Notes: generated by a model not told the origin, from the letters alone. A DNA stretch of 64,000 nucleotides from CAYQJL01 sp964612295 (GCA_964612295.1 CAZTDY010000016.1:1-64000); one strand, 5' to 3'; positions 52,424 through 61,916 are shown, counted from the first letter of the stretch. Program-made: numbers and translations.

Positions 52424-53881
52424 CTAGTGCTCATGCGGCATGTAGACATGGGTCGTGACGAAGTATTTGTCCATGGGGTAGTTCAGGAAGTTGCTGACCC
52501 GCGTGGTGTAGATGCAGGCGAACTCCTCCACCTGATTGGCGAAGTGTGAGACTTCCCGTCCCGCCCGAAAGATCGGCCCCCAGTGCGGATTGAAGGTCGT
52601 TTCCAGGGTCCGCTCGATCTCCCCCAGACTCTGACCCGCTTCGTGGATCTCATCGCCAACGGCCTTCAGGTGCTCCTGGAGTTTCTGCGGCCCCCCCTTG
52701 AACCCGTGCTGGCGGAGCACGCGGCGTAGCTCGCGATCGGGCATCTGCCCCAGAGCGCTCCGCTCGAGCAGATCGCGTTGCGCAGCCAACTGGTCGATCC
52801 GCCGCTCACACTGCTCGATCGACTCGCGCTTTTCCCGGCTGGCCTGCTGGTGTTCGAGCTCTTCCTCCAGACGTTGCAGAATCATGGCCGTGCGCCACCC
52901 GCTCAGGCGTTTCGATCGGAGAATGTCTCCATAGGTGTGATCCCCGAAGTAGAGAATCCGATCACCCATGACGCGCAGCGCCTTCTCCAGTCCGTGCACA
53001 CTGCCCTTGGTGAAGGCGAAGCGCGAGCGCGGTGAGCCGGGTGGGGTCCCGAGGACCGAGGGGCTGATCGGACGCAGCGGACCGGAACGGCCGAAGAACC
53101 CTGGTTTGCCGGCGCGCACCACGATCAGATCGAAGAAGTCCGTCCAGTGGGGACGCTGTTTGATCGTCTTCGACAACAGGCGGTCCATGATGAGCGCGGT
53201 GTAGTCGGCTTCGGAGTTTGTCAGCAAGAAGAGACGAATGCCGCTCGACCTCATCCGATCCAAGGTCTCCGGCAAGAGCGGATCCGGCAGCAGGTACCGC
53301 ATCGGGCTGCGGGCGATGATGTCCTTGATGCTGCCGTCCGCATGCGCTTCATCCATCGCGCGGCGCACGTCATCGTACAGCCGGCGGTAGTCGGGATTCT
53401 CCTCCAGCTTGTCGAAAAGATCCACCACCTGGGCGTAGAGACTGATCTCCGGCAGTGAGAAGAGGGAATCGACCGACACAAAGGTGTTCCGGCTGATTCG
53501 GATCCGGCGCTTGGCGTAGAGTCCCTTGCGCATTTCGCGCGGGATCTTGCGTGTGCCGTGGTAGGCCGTCACCACGTAGTGATGGCGGTCCATCTTGAGG
53601 ATGTTGCCCCGTCGCTTATCGACAATGAGCCCGCGGATCACGAAGTCACGATTGTAGGTCAGCCGCAAGATGGCTCGGGGGTACCCGGACGCGACCAGCT
53701 TTCTGGCCGCTTGACCGAAGGCCAGTCTCTCGAACGGCAGCGGCTTGTAGCGGGCCAGGGTGTGATCCATGTCGAAGCCGACCGCCTGGATCGAACCCAG
53801 GCGGAGGTTCCGATTGACGTAGATCCGGTGCGCCGGGGGCACGTCGGTGAGATCGAGGCGCTGTCCTTGCGCTCGAACCAT
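52424..53881 (-). CDS. HAD-IG family 5'-nucleotidase
   Basis: A 485-residue protein of the HAD-superfamily IG subfamily, related to eukaryotic cytosolic purine 5'-nucleotidase. The nucleophile motif DMDHTL starts at Asp37, with Asp39 as general acid; FLLTNSEADYT near 230 is motif II; and GDRILYFGDHTYGDIL near 320-336 is motif III/IV. It should dephosphorylate nucleoside monophosphates. A helical C-terminal region of about 120 residues with coiled-coil character (about 345-440) follows. The ATG at 53881 has GAGGAG at a good distance; the GTG at 53890 overlaps the dipeptidase stop and may also be used. Translation is probably coupled to that gene. Confidence 0.85.
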   Translation of the reverse strand: MVRAQGQRLDLTDVPPAHRIYVNRNLRLGSIQAVGFDMDHTLARYKPLPFERLAFGQAARKLVASGYPRAILRLTYNRDFVIRGLIVDKRRGNILKMDRHHYVVTAYHGTRKIPREMRKGLYAKRRIRISRNTFVSVDSLFSLPEISLYAQVVDLFDKLEENPDYRRLYDDVRRAMDEAHADGSIKDIIARSPMRYLLPDPLLPETLDRMRSSGIRLFLLTNSEADYTALIMDRLLSKTIKQRPHWTDFFDLIVVRAGKPGFFGRSGPLRPISPSVLGTPPGSPRSRFAFTKGSVHGLEKALRVMGDRILYFGDHTYGDILRSKRLSGWRTAMILQRLEEELEHQQASREKRESIEQCERRIDQLAAQRDLLERSALGQMPDRELRRVLRQHGFKGGPQKLQEHLKAVGDEIHEAGQSLGEIERTLETTFNPHWGPIFRAGREVSHFANQVEEFACIYTTRVSNFLNYPMDKYFVTTHVYMPHEH

Positions 53882-53886
53882 CGGGC

Positions 53887-54894
53887 TCACTCCTCGGGCA
53901 GGGCGCCTGAGAGGAACGTCCGCGCATTCTCCGAGGCGACTTTCGCCACATCTGCTTCGGACAAACCCCGCCGTATCAGCTCTTCGGCCAAGACCGGCAG
54001 GTCCTGTACCCCCCGCATATCGGCCGGGACTCGATCGATTCCGTCGAAATCGGTCCCCAGTGCGACTCGTTCGATGCCGATCACGCCTGCCGCGTGAATG
54101 ATATGGTCGGCGACATCGACCGACGAACAGGGCTGATCGCTGCTCTCCCGCAGAAACCCCGGGAAGATCGTGATTCCCACCAAGCCGTCCCGGGCCGCCA
54201 CCAGCCGCAGCTCCTCATCACTCAGATTGCGCGGATGCTTCCGCAGGGCCCCGCAGGCGGTATGGCTGACCATCACGGCACCCTGGGCCACCTCGAGAGC
54301 CTCGCGGAGGGTTCGTGGCCCGGCGTGCGCCAGGTCGAGAATGACTCCCCCCTCGCCCAGTTTAGGCAGAAGATGTTGTCCCTGCGTGCTCAAACCCTCC
54401 TTTGCGCTCGCCGGATGCCGGCAGCCGGTCGCAAAGCTGTTCCCCTGGTTCCAGGTCAGGGTCACGACCCGGACCCCCAAACGCCGGAATCGCTCTAAGA
54501 GCTCGAGGCTCCCCCGCAGCGGGTGGAGGCCTTCGATCCCGAGGATCATACCGCTCGGTGTCGGGCGTCCCGGCTTCTGTTCGGCATCGAGGAGGTCCAC
54601 CAGCTCGCCGCGGCAGCGGACGAGCCGCAACCGGCCACCCGAGCGCGCCACGAGATCATGCGCACAGAGGGCGCGCTCCAGGGCGGCCTGCATGGCGCCG
54701 GGCCCTTCGGTTTCCGGCTCGATGAAGATCGCCCAAACGGCCGCCCTGACCCGTGCAGCTTCCAGCCGGGGCAGATCGCAGTGCAGTTCCCGGCAGGGCC
54801 CGAGCGGATCCTCGCCCACCTTGGTCATGTTCCAGAGGATGTCGGTGTGCAGATCGATCCAGGTCACGGCAGGGTCCCCCGTCGAACGTCGCAT
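53887..54894 (-). CDS. Membrane dipeptidase, M19 family
   Basis: A 335-residue renal-dipeptidase-type metallohydrolase. Zinc ligands and the barrel motifs are visible: DLHTDIL near residues 14-20, GIEGL near 125, LDLAHAG near 195, SHTACGALRKHPRN near 222 and GTDFDGI near 285. It should cleave dipeptides, possibly D-amino-acid dipeptides from peptidoglycan turnover. No signal peptide is seen, so it is probably cytoplasmic. The stop codon overlaps the next gene's GTG in GTGA, giving coupled expression with the HAD nucleotidase. The GT2 glycosyltransferase gene ends 17 bp upstream. Confidence 0.9.
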   Translation of the reverse strand: MRRSTGDPAVTWIDLHTDILWNMTKVGEDPLGPCRELHCDLPRLEAARVRAAVWAIFIEPETEGPGAMQAALERALCAHDLVARSGGRLRLVRCRGELVDLLDAEQKPGRPTPSGMILGIEGLHPLRGSLELLERFRRLGVRVVTLTWNQGNSFATGCRHPASAKEGLSTQGQHLLPKLGEGGVILDLAHAGPRTLREALEVAQGAVMVSHTACGALRKHPRNLSDEELRLVAARDGLVGITIFPGFLRESSDQPCSSVDVADHIIHAAGVIGIERVALGTDFDGIDRVPADMRGVQDLPVLAEELIRRGLSEADVAKVASENARTFLSGALPEE

Positions 54895-54911
54895 CCCAGC
54901 ATCACCGCCGC

Positions 54912-55601
54912 CTAGTTGCTGCGGCTGAAGACTCCAAAACGCAGGATGGTCCAGATGGCCTGAAAGGCATCGCCCATATGGATCTTCTTGCCCTCGCTGG
55001 CCGAGCGGCCCTTATACCCAATCGGGACCTCTTTGAAGCGCGCCCCGAGGTGGGCGGCCTTCGCGGTAATCTCCGGTTCGATATTGAAGCTGTTCGAGAC
55101 GAGTCTCAGGCTGCGGGCGATATCGCCACTGAGCGCTTTGTAGCAGGTCTCCATGTCGGTCAGTCGCAGACCGGTGGTCAGGTTCGAGAGGTGCGTCAGC
55201 ATTCGATTCGCGAGGTAATGAAAACGCCCGGCGCTTCCCCGGCCTCTCTCGAGAAAGCGGGACCCGTAGACCACATCGGCCTCACCGGCCTCGATCGGGG
55301 CGATGAGTTTCGGATACTCGTTCGGGTCGTACTCGAGGTCGGCATCCTGGACAATCACCACATCGCCCGTGGTCCGCGGCAAGGCCGTCCGAATGGCCGC
55401 CCCTTTTCCCTGATTCACCTCATGCAGGATGACCACGATGTTTGCGTCCGTCAGCTTCCTGAGAAACTCGCGCGTACCGTCGCTCGATCCGTCGTCGACG
55501 ATCAGGATCTCCTTCTCAACCGGCACGGCCTGCACGCGCGCGAGGATCTCCTCGATCGTCCGCCGTTCGTTGTAGGCCGGTATGATGATCGACGCCTTCA
55601 A
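54912..55601 (-). CDS. Glycosyltransferase family 2, DPM1-like
   Basis: A 229-residue GT-A enzyme of the dolichol/undecaprenyl-phosphate mannosyltransferase type. It carries SIIIPAYNERRTIEEIL at the N terminus, VDDGSSDGT at about 35-43, the divalent-metal QDADLEYDP near 85-93, and the YGSRFLERG loop. It lacks the C-terminal membrane helices of ArnC-like members. The TTG at 55601 is chosen because AGGAGAGAGG lies at a normal distance; a TTG at 55652 would add 17 residues not shared by the family. The sugar donor is unknown. Confidence 0.87.
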   Translation of the reverse strand: MKASIIIPAYNERRTIEEILARVQAVPVEKEILIVDDGSSDGTREFLRKLTDANIVVILHEVNQGKGAAIRTALPRTTGDVVIVQDADLEYDPNEYPKLIAPIEAGEADVVYGSRFLERGRGSAGRFHYLANRMLTHLSNLTTGLRLTDMETCYKALSGDIARSLRLVSNSFNIEPEITAKAAHLGARFKEVPIGYKGRSASEGKKIHMGDAFQAIWTILRFGVFSRSN

Positions 55602-55673
55602 TCCCTCTCTCCTATCGCCCTGTCCGAGCACGGTCGCCCACCTCCCGATCAATCGGCGCCCGGTTCTGCCATG

Positions 55674-56645
55674 CTAAGGCCCCACCCATTCGATCGGGCG
55701 CGGGACGAAGGTCAAGATGAACAGGACCATCATCGACAGTCCCAGGTACACGCGCCCCCGATCGAGCGGACGCGGATCCGCTGGAGGAGGATGACCCGTC
55801 CGCACAAAGAAGAGGAGCAAGAGCAGCAGCGGCCACCATCCCCGGTGCCAGAACAAGGTCAGGGCACCCAGAAGAATCAGGAAGATCAGCCCCACCAAAC
55901 GTGCGCGCCGCCCCAGGACGGCGTAGAGAATGTGCCCGCCGTCGAGCTGCCCGATCGGCAGCAGATTGAGCCCGGTGACAAAGAACCCGGCCCAACCGGC
56001 CATCGCCACCGGATGGAGGATGAGTTCGCTCCCCTCGGGAATCTCCCCCACGGCCACTCGCGCAACGAGATGAAAAAGGATGGACTCACCCAGCCGAAAA
56101 CCGCCTCGGGCCCCCAGAAGATCCTCCGAGACGATGTCGGAATGCGCCAATCCCCAGAAGAGCAATGGGATCGCGACCACGAGTCCTGCAAGAGGTCCTG
56201 CAGCGCCAATGTCGCGAATGCTCTGGCGCGAACGCAGCTGTCCTCGCATACGAATCACCGCCCCCATCGTGCCAAACGGCAGCGCCGGCATCGGGATGAA
56301 GTAGGGCAGCGTGGCCGGCACCCGGTAGTAGAGACACAGCACAAAGTGGCCCATCTCGTGGCACAGCAGAATGCTGATGATGGCCGCCGAATAGCCGAGC
56401 GCCCCCCACCAGGTGCCCGCGAAGTACAGGCCCACATAGGTCGTGCTGATCACCGTTGCGAGGAACAGGATGATGTGCAGACCCCAGCGATGCCGGTGCT
56501 CCGGCGGACGTCGGGGCTGAGCCCCTGGCGGCAGGTCCTGCACCTCGAACCCAGCGGACTCGAAGGAGGATCCGCCGGCGAAGTCGGTCCGGCCGTAGAC
56601 GGGAGACTGCCTCCGCGGAATGCCGCGATCGCGATCGCCGGTCAT
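55674..56645 (-). CDS. Site-2 protease, M50 family
   Basis: A 323-residue integral membrane zinc protease. The active motif HEMGH is at residues 96-100 and the third ligand Asp235 in NLLPIGQLDGGHIL, the usual LDG arrangement. About six membrane segments surround them; a hydrophilic N terminus of about 50 residues precedes the first. Site-2 proteases cut within the membrane, often to release anti-sigma factors or membrane-bound regulators. Here the substrate is unknown. The ATG is 3 bp past the K+ channel stop, so the two may be co-transcribed. Confidence 0.9.
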   Translation of the reverse strand: MTGDRDRGIPRRQSPVYGRTDFAGGSSFESAGFEVQDLPPGAQPRRPPEHRHRWGLHIILFLATVISTTYVGLYFAGTWWGALGYSAAIISILLCHEMGHFVLCLYYRVPATLPYFIPMPALPFGTMGAVIRMRGQLRSRQSIRDIGAAGPLAGLVVAIPLLFWGLAHSDIVSEDLLGARGGFRLGESILFHLVARVAVGEIPEGSELILHPVAMAGWAGFFVTGLNLLPIGQLDGGHILYAVLGRRARLVGLIFLILLGALTLFWHRGWWPLLLLLLFFVRTGHPPPADPRPLDRGRVYLGLSMMVLFILTFVPRPIEWVGP

Positions 56646-56648
56646 CGG

Positions 56649-57671
56649 CTAGCCCTGCTGCTGCGCGGCAGCGTCGCCGCAGGGTTGGCCTTCGACGAGA
56701 CATCGCAAGCGCTCGAGCTGTTCGGGCACGCCGACGGTGATGAGCATGTCATTCGCCTGCAGCGTCTCCTGCGGACCGGGATGGGGCACAAACTGCCCGT
56801 CGCGCTGGATGGCGAGCACGACGATGCCGTACTCGTCCCGCAGCCGCGATTCCAGAATCGTCCTGCCGACCATCTGCGCGTTCTCTTCCAGGCGAACCGC
56901 CCGCAAGGACGGTTTGCCTTCTTCGTACCGAAGCAGATGGTCCACGAACTCGACGATGTGGGGCCGGATCAGCGACGAGACCAGACGACGCGCGCCGATC
57001 TCATCGATTGAAATGACGTTGTTGATGCCCGCCCGCTCGAACAGCTGTCGCACCCGATCCGAGGAGCTGCGCGCGGCGACCGGAATGCCCGGTTGGATCG
57101 ATCGGGCCGTGATGCCGATGTAGAGGTTCTCGGCATCATCCGAGATCGTGGACGCCAGACCGGTGGCTCGAGCGATGCCGGCCTCTTCGAGGACGTCTTG
57201 ATGGCTGGCATCCCCTTCCACGACCAGGTGGCCCTTCTCCCTCGCCTCGGTGGCCTTGTCGCGATTGGTTTCGATGATGACGAAACCGGCATGGCTCCCC
57301 TCGAGCTCCTGGACCACCAGCTTCCCGAGCTGCCCATACCCGCACACCAGGTAGTGATCCCGCATTGATTCGATCGACTTTTTCATCTTGCGGACTCCCA
57401 GAATCTGCCGCAGGCGACCTTCGACCAGGAAGCTGGCCACGGCACTGAAGACGTAGAGGGCCCCCCCCACGCCGGCCACCATGATACCCATCGCCACGAT
57501 TCGTCCGCCCGTGGTTTTGGGAGAAACGTCTCCGTAGCCCACGGTTGTGACCGTCTCCAGGGTCAGGTAGACGCTCGTCAGCATGTCTACGCCCTCGACA
57601 AGGCTGTAGACAAAGGATCCGGTCAGGACCAGGAACAGCACGATAATGATCGCACGTATAATGGGATGCAC
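56649..57671 (-). CDS. RCK-type potassium channel (TrkA-N domain)
   Basis: A 340-residue two-helix ion channel. The pore carries the K+ filter TVGYGD at 43-48 between two membrane helices (about 5-24 and 58-82). The cytoplasmic part has an RCK/TrkA-N Rossmann domain (CGYGQLGKLVVQELE near 109-123) and a TrkA-C-like domain (about 255-330). It should gate K+ in response to a nucleotide or Ca2+. GTG start at 57671 with GGGGAGGG 4 bp upstream. Divergent from mrp and likely co-transcribed with the M50 protease gene. Confidence 0.9.
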   Translation of the reverse strand: MHPIIRAIIIVLFLVLTGSFVYSLVEGVDMLTSVYLTLETVTTVGYGDVSPKTTGGRIVAMGIMVAGVGGALYVFSAVASFLVEGRLRQILGVRKMKKSIESMRDHYLVCGYGQLGKLVVQELEGSHAGFVIIETNRDKATEAREKGHLVVEGDASHQDVLEEAGIARATGLASTISDDAENLYIGITARSIQPGIPVAARSSSDRVRQLFERAGINNVISIDEIGARRLVSSLIRPHIVEFVDHLLRYEEGKPSLRAVRLEENAQMVGRTILESRLRDEYGIVVLAIQRDGQFVPHPGPQETLQANDMLITVGVPEQLERLRCLVEGQPCGDAAAQQQG

Positions 57672-57866
57672 CGTACCCTCCCCGATTGATCATCCCTGCT
57701 CAGCCTGCAGATGGGAGCCTATCGGATCCCCGCGGGGCGGACAAGCCGCGAGCGGTCCTGTGGTCCCCGGTCCGCTGCCCGGCGCCACTCCCCTCTTGGG
57801 CTCGAGGCCCGGGTGCGTTATCGTATCTGACCTGTATTCGTACTCAGCAAGAAGGGAGAGTCGGCC

Positions 57867-58934
57867 ATGGCAAGGCTGGAAGATGTCATTGAGGTGCTCA
57901 AGCAGGTCCGCTACCCGGGCCTGAAGCAGGATATCGTCGGTCTCGGCTACGTGAAGGAGGTAGGCCTCGAGGATGGACGCCTCCAGGTCAGGCTGGAGAT
58001 TCAGACCACCGAAACCGAGGCGGTCAAGCAGATCGAACTGGATACCCGCGCCGCCCTCGAGGCGGCTGGTCACGAATTCGATCTGACGATCGAGACGCCC
58101 CGCCCTGCGGACGCCCCCGAGGGCGGCCCCAAAGAGGCCTCCCAGGTCGAGTTTGTCGATCTCTTGCCGGAGGTGCCCTTCAAGATCGCAGTGGCCAGCG
58201 GCAAGGGCGGTGTCGGCAAATCCACCGTCGCGGTCAACCTCGCGCTTGCTCTCGAACGACTGGGCGCCAAAGTCGGACTTCTCGATGCAGACATCTACGG
58301 GCCGAGCATGCCCACCATGTTGGGCATCCGCCAGCAAAAGCCAACCATGGATGGAGACAAGCTCTCGCCCGTCGAGGCCCAGGGCATCAAGGTTGTCTCG
58401 CTGGGCTTTCTCACCGAAGGCATCACCCCGATCATCTGGCGGGGCCCGTTGGCCGGTCGCGCGATCGAGCAGCTCTTGACCGACGTCGACTGGTCGGGGG
58501 TGGAGTTCCTCGTGATGGACCTCCCGCCCGGCACCGGCGATGTGCAGATATCGCTTTCGCAGAAGGCCAATCTCACCGGGGCGGTCATCGTGACCACCCC
58601 GCAGGATGTGGCGATGATCGATGCGATCAAGGGTGTCCAGATGTTCAAGAAGGTGAATGTGCCGGTCTTGGGCATCATCGAGAACATGAGCTTCTTCGAG
58701 TGCCCCCATTGCCAGGAACGAAGCGAGATCTACCCGCGGGGGGTCTTGGGCAAAGAGATGGAGCGCATCGGCGCCAGCGTGATGGGTCGCATCCCGATCG
58801 ACCCGCGCATCGCGGTGGGTGGCGATCAAGGGCGTCCCATCATCATCGAACAGCCCGATTCGGTGGCCGGCCAGGCGTTTGCGAAGCTGGCCGCAACGGT
58901 CAAGGGGACGCTCGAGCGGCGCAAAGAGGGCTAG
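57867..58934 (+). CDS. Mrp/NBP35 family iron-sulfur carrier ATPase
   Basis: A 355-residue protein with an N-terminal MIP18/DUF59 domain (about 1-80) and a P-loop ATPase with deviant Walker A SGKGGVGKST at 111-120, DADIYGPSMP at about 139-148, DLPPGTGDVQ, and the conserved CPHC at Cys279 and Cys282 that binds the iron-sulfur cluster. It delivers iron-sulfur clusters to apoproteins in the cytoplasm. A -10 is not evident. It is followed by trmB after 6 bp and forms the first gene of a plus-strand run with trmB and the clpP-like gene. Confidence 0.92.
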   Translation: MARLEDVIEVLKQVRYPGLKQDIVGLGYVKEVGLEDGRLQVRLEIQTTETEAVKQIELDTRAALEAAGHEFDLTIETPRPADAPEGGPKEASQVEFVDLLPEVPFKIAVASGKGGVGKSTVAVNLALALERLGAKVGLLDADIYGPSMPTMLGIRQQKPTMDGDKLSPVEAQGIKVVSLGFLTEGITPIIWRGPLAGRAIEQLLTDVDWSGVEFLVMDLPPGTGDVQISLSQKANLTGAVIVTTPQDVAMIDAIKGVQMFKKVNVPVLGIIENMSFFECPHCQERSEIYPRGVLGKEMERIGASVMGRIPIDPRIAVGGDQGRPIIIEQPDSVAGQAFAKLAATVKGTLERRKEG

Positions 58935-58940
58935 CCAGCA

Positions 58941-59618
58941 GTGGAGCACCCGGACGCCATAGATTCGCCGGAGGATGCGCAGGATCCCCAGCCGCTCAGC
59001 CTCACTCGCAGTGCGCTGGAGATTGACCCGACTGCCACCCCCTGTCCCCTGGACTGGGGCCGGCTCTTCGGCAACGACCATCCGGTCGAGGTGGAGATCG
59101 GTTCGGGTAAGGGCATGTTCCTGAAAGGGGCCGCCCAGATGGCCCCGGAAACCAACTTCCTGGGCAATGAGCGGGCCGGCAAATACTATCGCAAGGCGGT
59201 CGGTCGCCTGACGCGCACGGCATTGCCCAACGTGAGGCTCTTCCACGCGGATGGGCTCGATCTTCTGGATCGTTGGGTGGTTCCGGGGAGTATCACCGTC
59301 CTGCACGTCTACTTCCCCGACCCCTGGCCCAAGAAACGCCATCAGAAACGCCGGATCTTCAGGCCCGAGCTCCTCCGGATGGCCTATCGCGCTCTGGGTC
59401 CGGACGGGGAATTCAGGCTGGCCACCGATCATCCGGAGTATCGCCAGGTGATCGAAGAGCTCTTCGCCGCCCACCCAGGGATCTTCGAGCCCCTGCCGTG
59501 GGATGTCGCTACAGGGCCGGCTCAGCTTCCAACCAACTACTCCCGGAAGTGGGAACGCGCCGGGCGCCCGCTGTGGTGGGCGCGTTTTCGGAAGGTTCCC
59601 TCCTCCGGCAAGGGGTGA
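58941..59618 (+). CDS. trmB: tRNA (guanine-N7-)-methyltransferase
   Basis: A 225-residue class I methyltransferase. The SAM motif VEIGSGKGMFL lies near residues 51-61, and the TrmB signature VYFPDPWPKKRHQKRR near 126-141 holds the RNA-binding residues. It should methylate N7 of G46 in tRNA. It begins 6 bp past the mrp stop with a GTG. A 30-residue N-terminal extension precedes the core. Assignment rests on the PDPWPKKRHxKRR motif. Confidence 0.92.
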   Translation: MEHPDAIDSPEDAQDPQPLSLTRSALEIDPTATPCPLDWGRLFGNDHPVEVEIGSGKGMFLKGAAQMAPETNFLGNERAGKYYRKAVGRLTRTALPNVRLFHADGLDLLDRWVVPGSITVLHVYFPDPWPKKRHQKRRIFRPELLRMAYRALGPDGEFRLATDHPEYRQVIEELFAAHPGIFEPLPWDVATGPAQLPTNYSRKWERAGRPLWWARFRKVPSSGKG

Positions 59619-59772
59619 TAGAGTCTGTCGCCGGCCGCATCTGTGCAGCCTGCGCATGTATGCCGCTATAGGTCGGCGGAATCGGAGCCGATTCATCCAG
59701 TACGGATGGTCACGGATAGATCACGGCGACGCATAGGTGTGCCGTCTTCTAAGGAAAGGAGAACTGGCAAAG

Positions 59773-60453
59773 ATGAACTGGCAGTTGGGCCCCGAAGAGC
59801 GGTACCGGCTTTCGCAGGAGCGGCTTCTCCGCGCGGAAGACGAAGATGAGGATGAGGATGAGGAAGACGAGGACGGTGCCGGACGGGGCGAAGACGAGGA
59901 AAAGCTCCAGGAGAAACTCCTGAAGACCCGGACCATCCTGATCAGCGAGCCCGTCTCCGACGAGCTGGCCCGCAAGGTCTACCAGCAGCTTCTCGTTCTG
60001 GAGGGCGAATCCAGAGAGAAACCCATCACCGTGATCATCAACTCCCCCGGCGGCGAAGCGGATTCGGGATTCGGTATCTACGACATGCTCCGCTTCATCG
60101 ACATGCCCGTGCGGACCCTCGTGGCCGGCCTCTGCGCCAGCGCGGCGGTGATGATCTTCCTGGGCGGAGACGACGGGAAACGATTCACGCTACCGAACTC
60201 TCGGTTCCTCCTCCACCAGCCCTCCTCCCAGAGCATGGGGCAGGCCTCGGATCTGCAGATCGCGTCCGATGAGATCTCCCGGCTGCGCGAGCGCTACAAC
60301 AAGATCGTCGCGGAGGTCACGGGGCAAAAGATCGACAAGGTCAACGAGGACGCAGACCGCGACTTCTGGATGACAGCCGACGAGGCCGCCGAGTACGGAC
60401 TTGCCAAGGCCGTCATCACCAAACGCACCGAGTTGGGAGACGACGAGGCGTAA
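59773..60453 (+). CDS. ClpP-family serine protease with acidic N terminus
   Basis: A 226-residue ClpP-type peptidase. The catalytic triad is visible: Ser123 in GLCASAAVMIF, His148 in LLHQPSS, and Asp197 in ADRDFWMTADEA. The core begins near residue 50; residues 21-44 are almost entirely Glu and Asp with a short Gly/Arg break, replacing the usual propeptide. In other bacteria ClpP works with ClpX or ClpA; none is here. The ATG at 59773 is 12 bp after AAAGGAG-type sequence; a GTG at 59737 would add 12 residues. A strong terminator follows. The acidic tail may regulate gating or partner choice. Confidence 0.85.
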   Translation: MNWQLGPEERYRLSQERLLRAEDEDEDEDEEDEDGAGRGEDEEKLQEKLLKTRTILISEPVSDELARKVYQQLLVLEGESREKPITVIINSPGGEADSGFGIYDMLRFIDMPVRTLVAGLCASAAVMIFLGGDDGKRFTLPNSRFLLHQPSSQSMGQASDLQIASDEISRLRERYNKIVAEVTGQKIDKVNEDADRDFWMTADEAAEYGLAKAVITKRTELGDDEA

Positions 60454-60482
60454 GTTGCGATCATCCAGATACGACGACTCAA

Positions 60483-60515
60483 GAGGGGCGCCCAGCAGGG
60501 TGCCCCTCATCTTAT
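60483..60515 (+). terminator. Intrinsic-type terminator after the ClpP-like gene
   Basis: GAGGGGCGCCC and GGGTGCCCCTC pair across AGCA (11 pairs, one wobble), followed by ATCTTAT. It lies 30 bp past the stop. Confidence 0.7.
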
Positions 60516-60719
60516 AGGGATATCCTTCAACCTTTTGCTAAAGCCCCACCCCCCCCTCTGACGATCGATGTACCAGGACCACTGGCTCAAATAAGTCACA
60601 GGATGTGGCTGGGATGGGCCAACTGGGGAACCGGCCGGGTCACTTATAAGGGGACTCTGCAGCGCAGCCCCACCGGTCGAAAAGGAAAAGTGGTCCACAC
60701 CCAAGCGTCGGAGGAAACC

Positions 60720-61916
60720 ATGGACGGTATCTATCAGCGCCTCACGCCCTCGTTTGCCTGCTCATTTCTTTTTCTGCTTCTGCTCACCGGTTGCGGAATG
60801 AGCACCGAAGTCCCAGTCGATGAGGAAGACCCCGGGATCACCGGGGACGTCATGATCTCCGACCTGCGCGTATCCGGAATCACGGACACGACCGCCACGG
60901 TCACCTGGGCCACCGATCGGGCAACGGTCGGAACCGTCGCCCTGGACACACAGCCGGATCTGCTCACCACGCAGACGTCCGTTTCCGGCTTGAGCTACAA
61001 CCATGAGGTTCTTCTGCAGAGCCTGATTCCCAACACGCGCTACTACTATGAGGTCAGCGCCCTGAGCTCGCAGGGTGACACCGCCTCCACGAAGGGTGCG
61101 CCCTTCCAGACGGCTCACGACTCGGATCTCATGGACATCACCGCGCCCGTCATCAGTGACTTCCATGTGAGCGGCGTGACCTCGAGTTCAGCGGAGATCC
61201 GTTGGCGGACCGACGATCGCACACGTGGCGTAGTCCAGTGGGACCCGGACGGCGTTGCGCCGCTCGACAGTACCTCGATCGAATACGAGGGAGACACAGG
61301 CAAGTATACCCGCGGTCACAGCATGGTTCTCATGGGCCTGGAAGACGGTACAACCTATGCCAGCGCCGTCGAGGTCGCCAACAAGGTCGGCCTGGAGACC
61401 ACCTCCTATCAGATCCAGTTCACGACCCTGGCGAGTCCGGCGATCACGTTCTGTGATGCCCCCTACACCGCCATGGAGGATCAGGAGTTCACGGCCAGCA
61501 TTTGCATCCAGCAGGCCTCGAACCTTCACGCCGCGGCCATCGTCTTCCTCTGGGAGCGCCAGAAACTGAGCGTGCCCGGCCGAACCCAGGCGATCCAGGC
61601 AAGCAACGACTTCTACAGTGTGCAGGACGGGCACATGTTCATGGTCAGCGAACTACCCGAAGACGTTCAGCTGCCGGCGGAATGGGACGGCCTCGTTATT
61701 GAGGTGACCTGGGAGGTTGAATTCGACCAGTCCGGCGAAGTTGCGCTGGGAACGTCTGCTGACGGCAATCTGGAAGTGGCGTTGATCGACGTGAAACTGA
61801 AGATCGCAGAGACCGAAGGCCTACTGCGCATTGCAGATATCACGGATCTGTACGATCACAATCATTTGCCGGTCTCATTCGACACGGAGGACGGCCAGGT
61901 CATCGTGGCCCCCTAG
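60720..61916 (+). CDS. FN3 lipoprotein with C-terminal cohesin-like domain
   Basis: A 398-residue exported protein. GGAGGAAACC precedes the ATG. The signal peptide ends at LLTGC (Cys25), a good lipobox, followed by an Asp/Glu-rich linker. Two fibronectin type III domains follow (about 42-140 and 143-240), each with the T-x-W-x-T-D and TRYYYEV/TYASAVEV strands. The last 155 residues resemble a cohesin/dockerin-binding beta-sandwich (SPAITFCDAPYTAMEDQEFT, then SNLHAAAIVFLWERQKLSV). A surface-anchored binding role is likely; no dockerin was noticed in the window. A TATAAG-like -10 (60645-60650) without a good -35 lies upstream. Confidence 0.75.
   Translation: MDGIYQRLTPSFACSFLFLLLLTGCGMSTEVPVDEEDPGITGDVMISDLRVSGITDTTATVTWATDRATVGTVALDTQPDLLTTQTSVSGLSYNHEVLLQSLIPNTRYYYEVSALSSQGDTASTKGAPFQTAHDSDLMDITAPVISDFHVSGVTSSSAEIRWRTDDRTRGVVQWDPDGVAPLDSTSIEYEGDTGKYTRGHSMVLMGLEDGTTYASAVEVANKVGLETTSYQIQFTTLASPAITFCDAPYTAMEDQEFTASICIQQASNLHAAAIVFLWERQKLSVPGRTQAIQASNDFYSVQDGHMFMVSELPEDVQLPAEWDGLVIEVTWEVEFDQSGEVALGTSADGNLEVALIDVKLKIAETEGLLRIADITDLYDHNHLPVSFDTEDGQVIVAP

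Noticed and set aside
54753..57011. A 752-codon open frame on the plus strand
   Set aside because: It lies antisense to the well-supported GT2, M50 and K+ channel genes and has no domain features.
57690..59696. A 668-codon minus-strand frame
   Set aside because: It is antisense to mrp and trmB, both of which carry clear family motifs.
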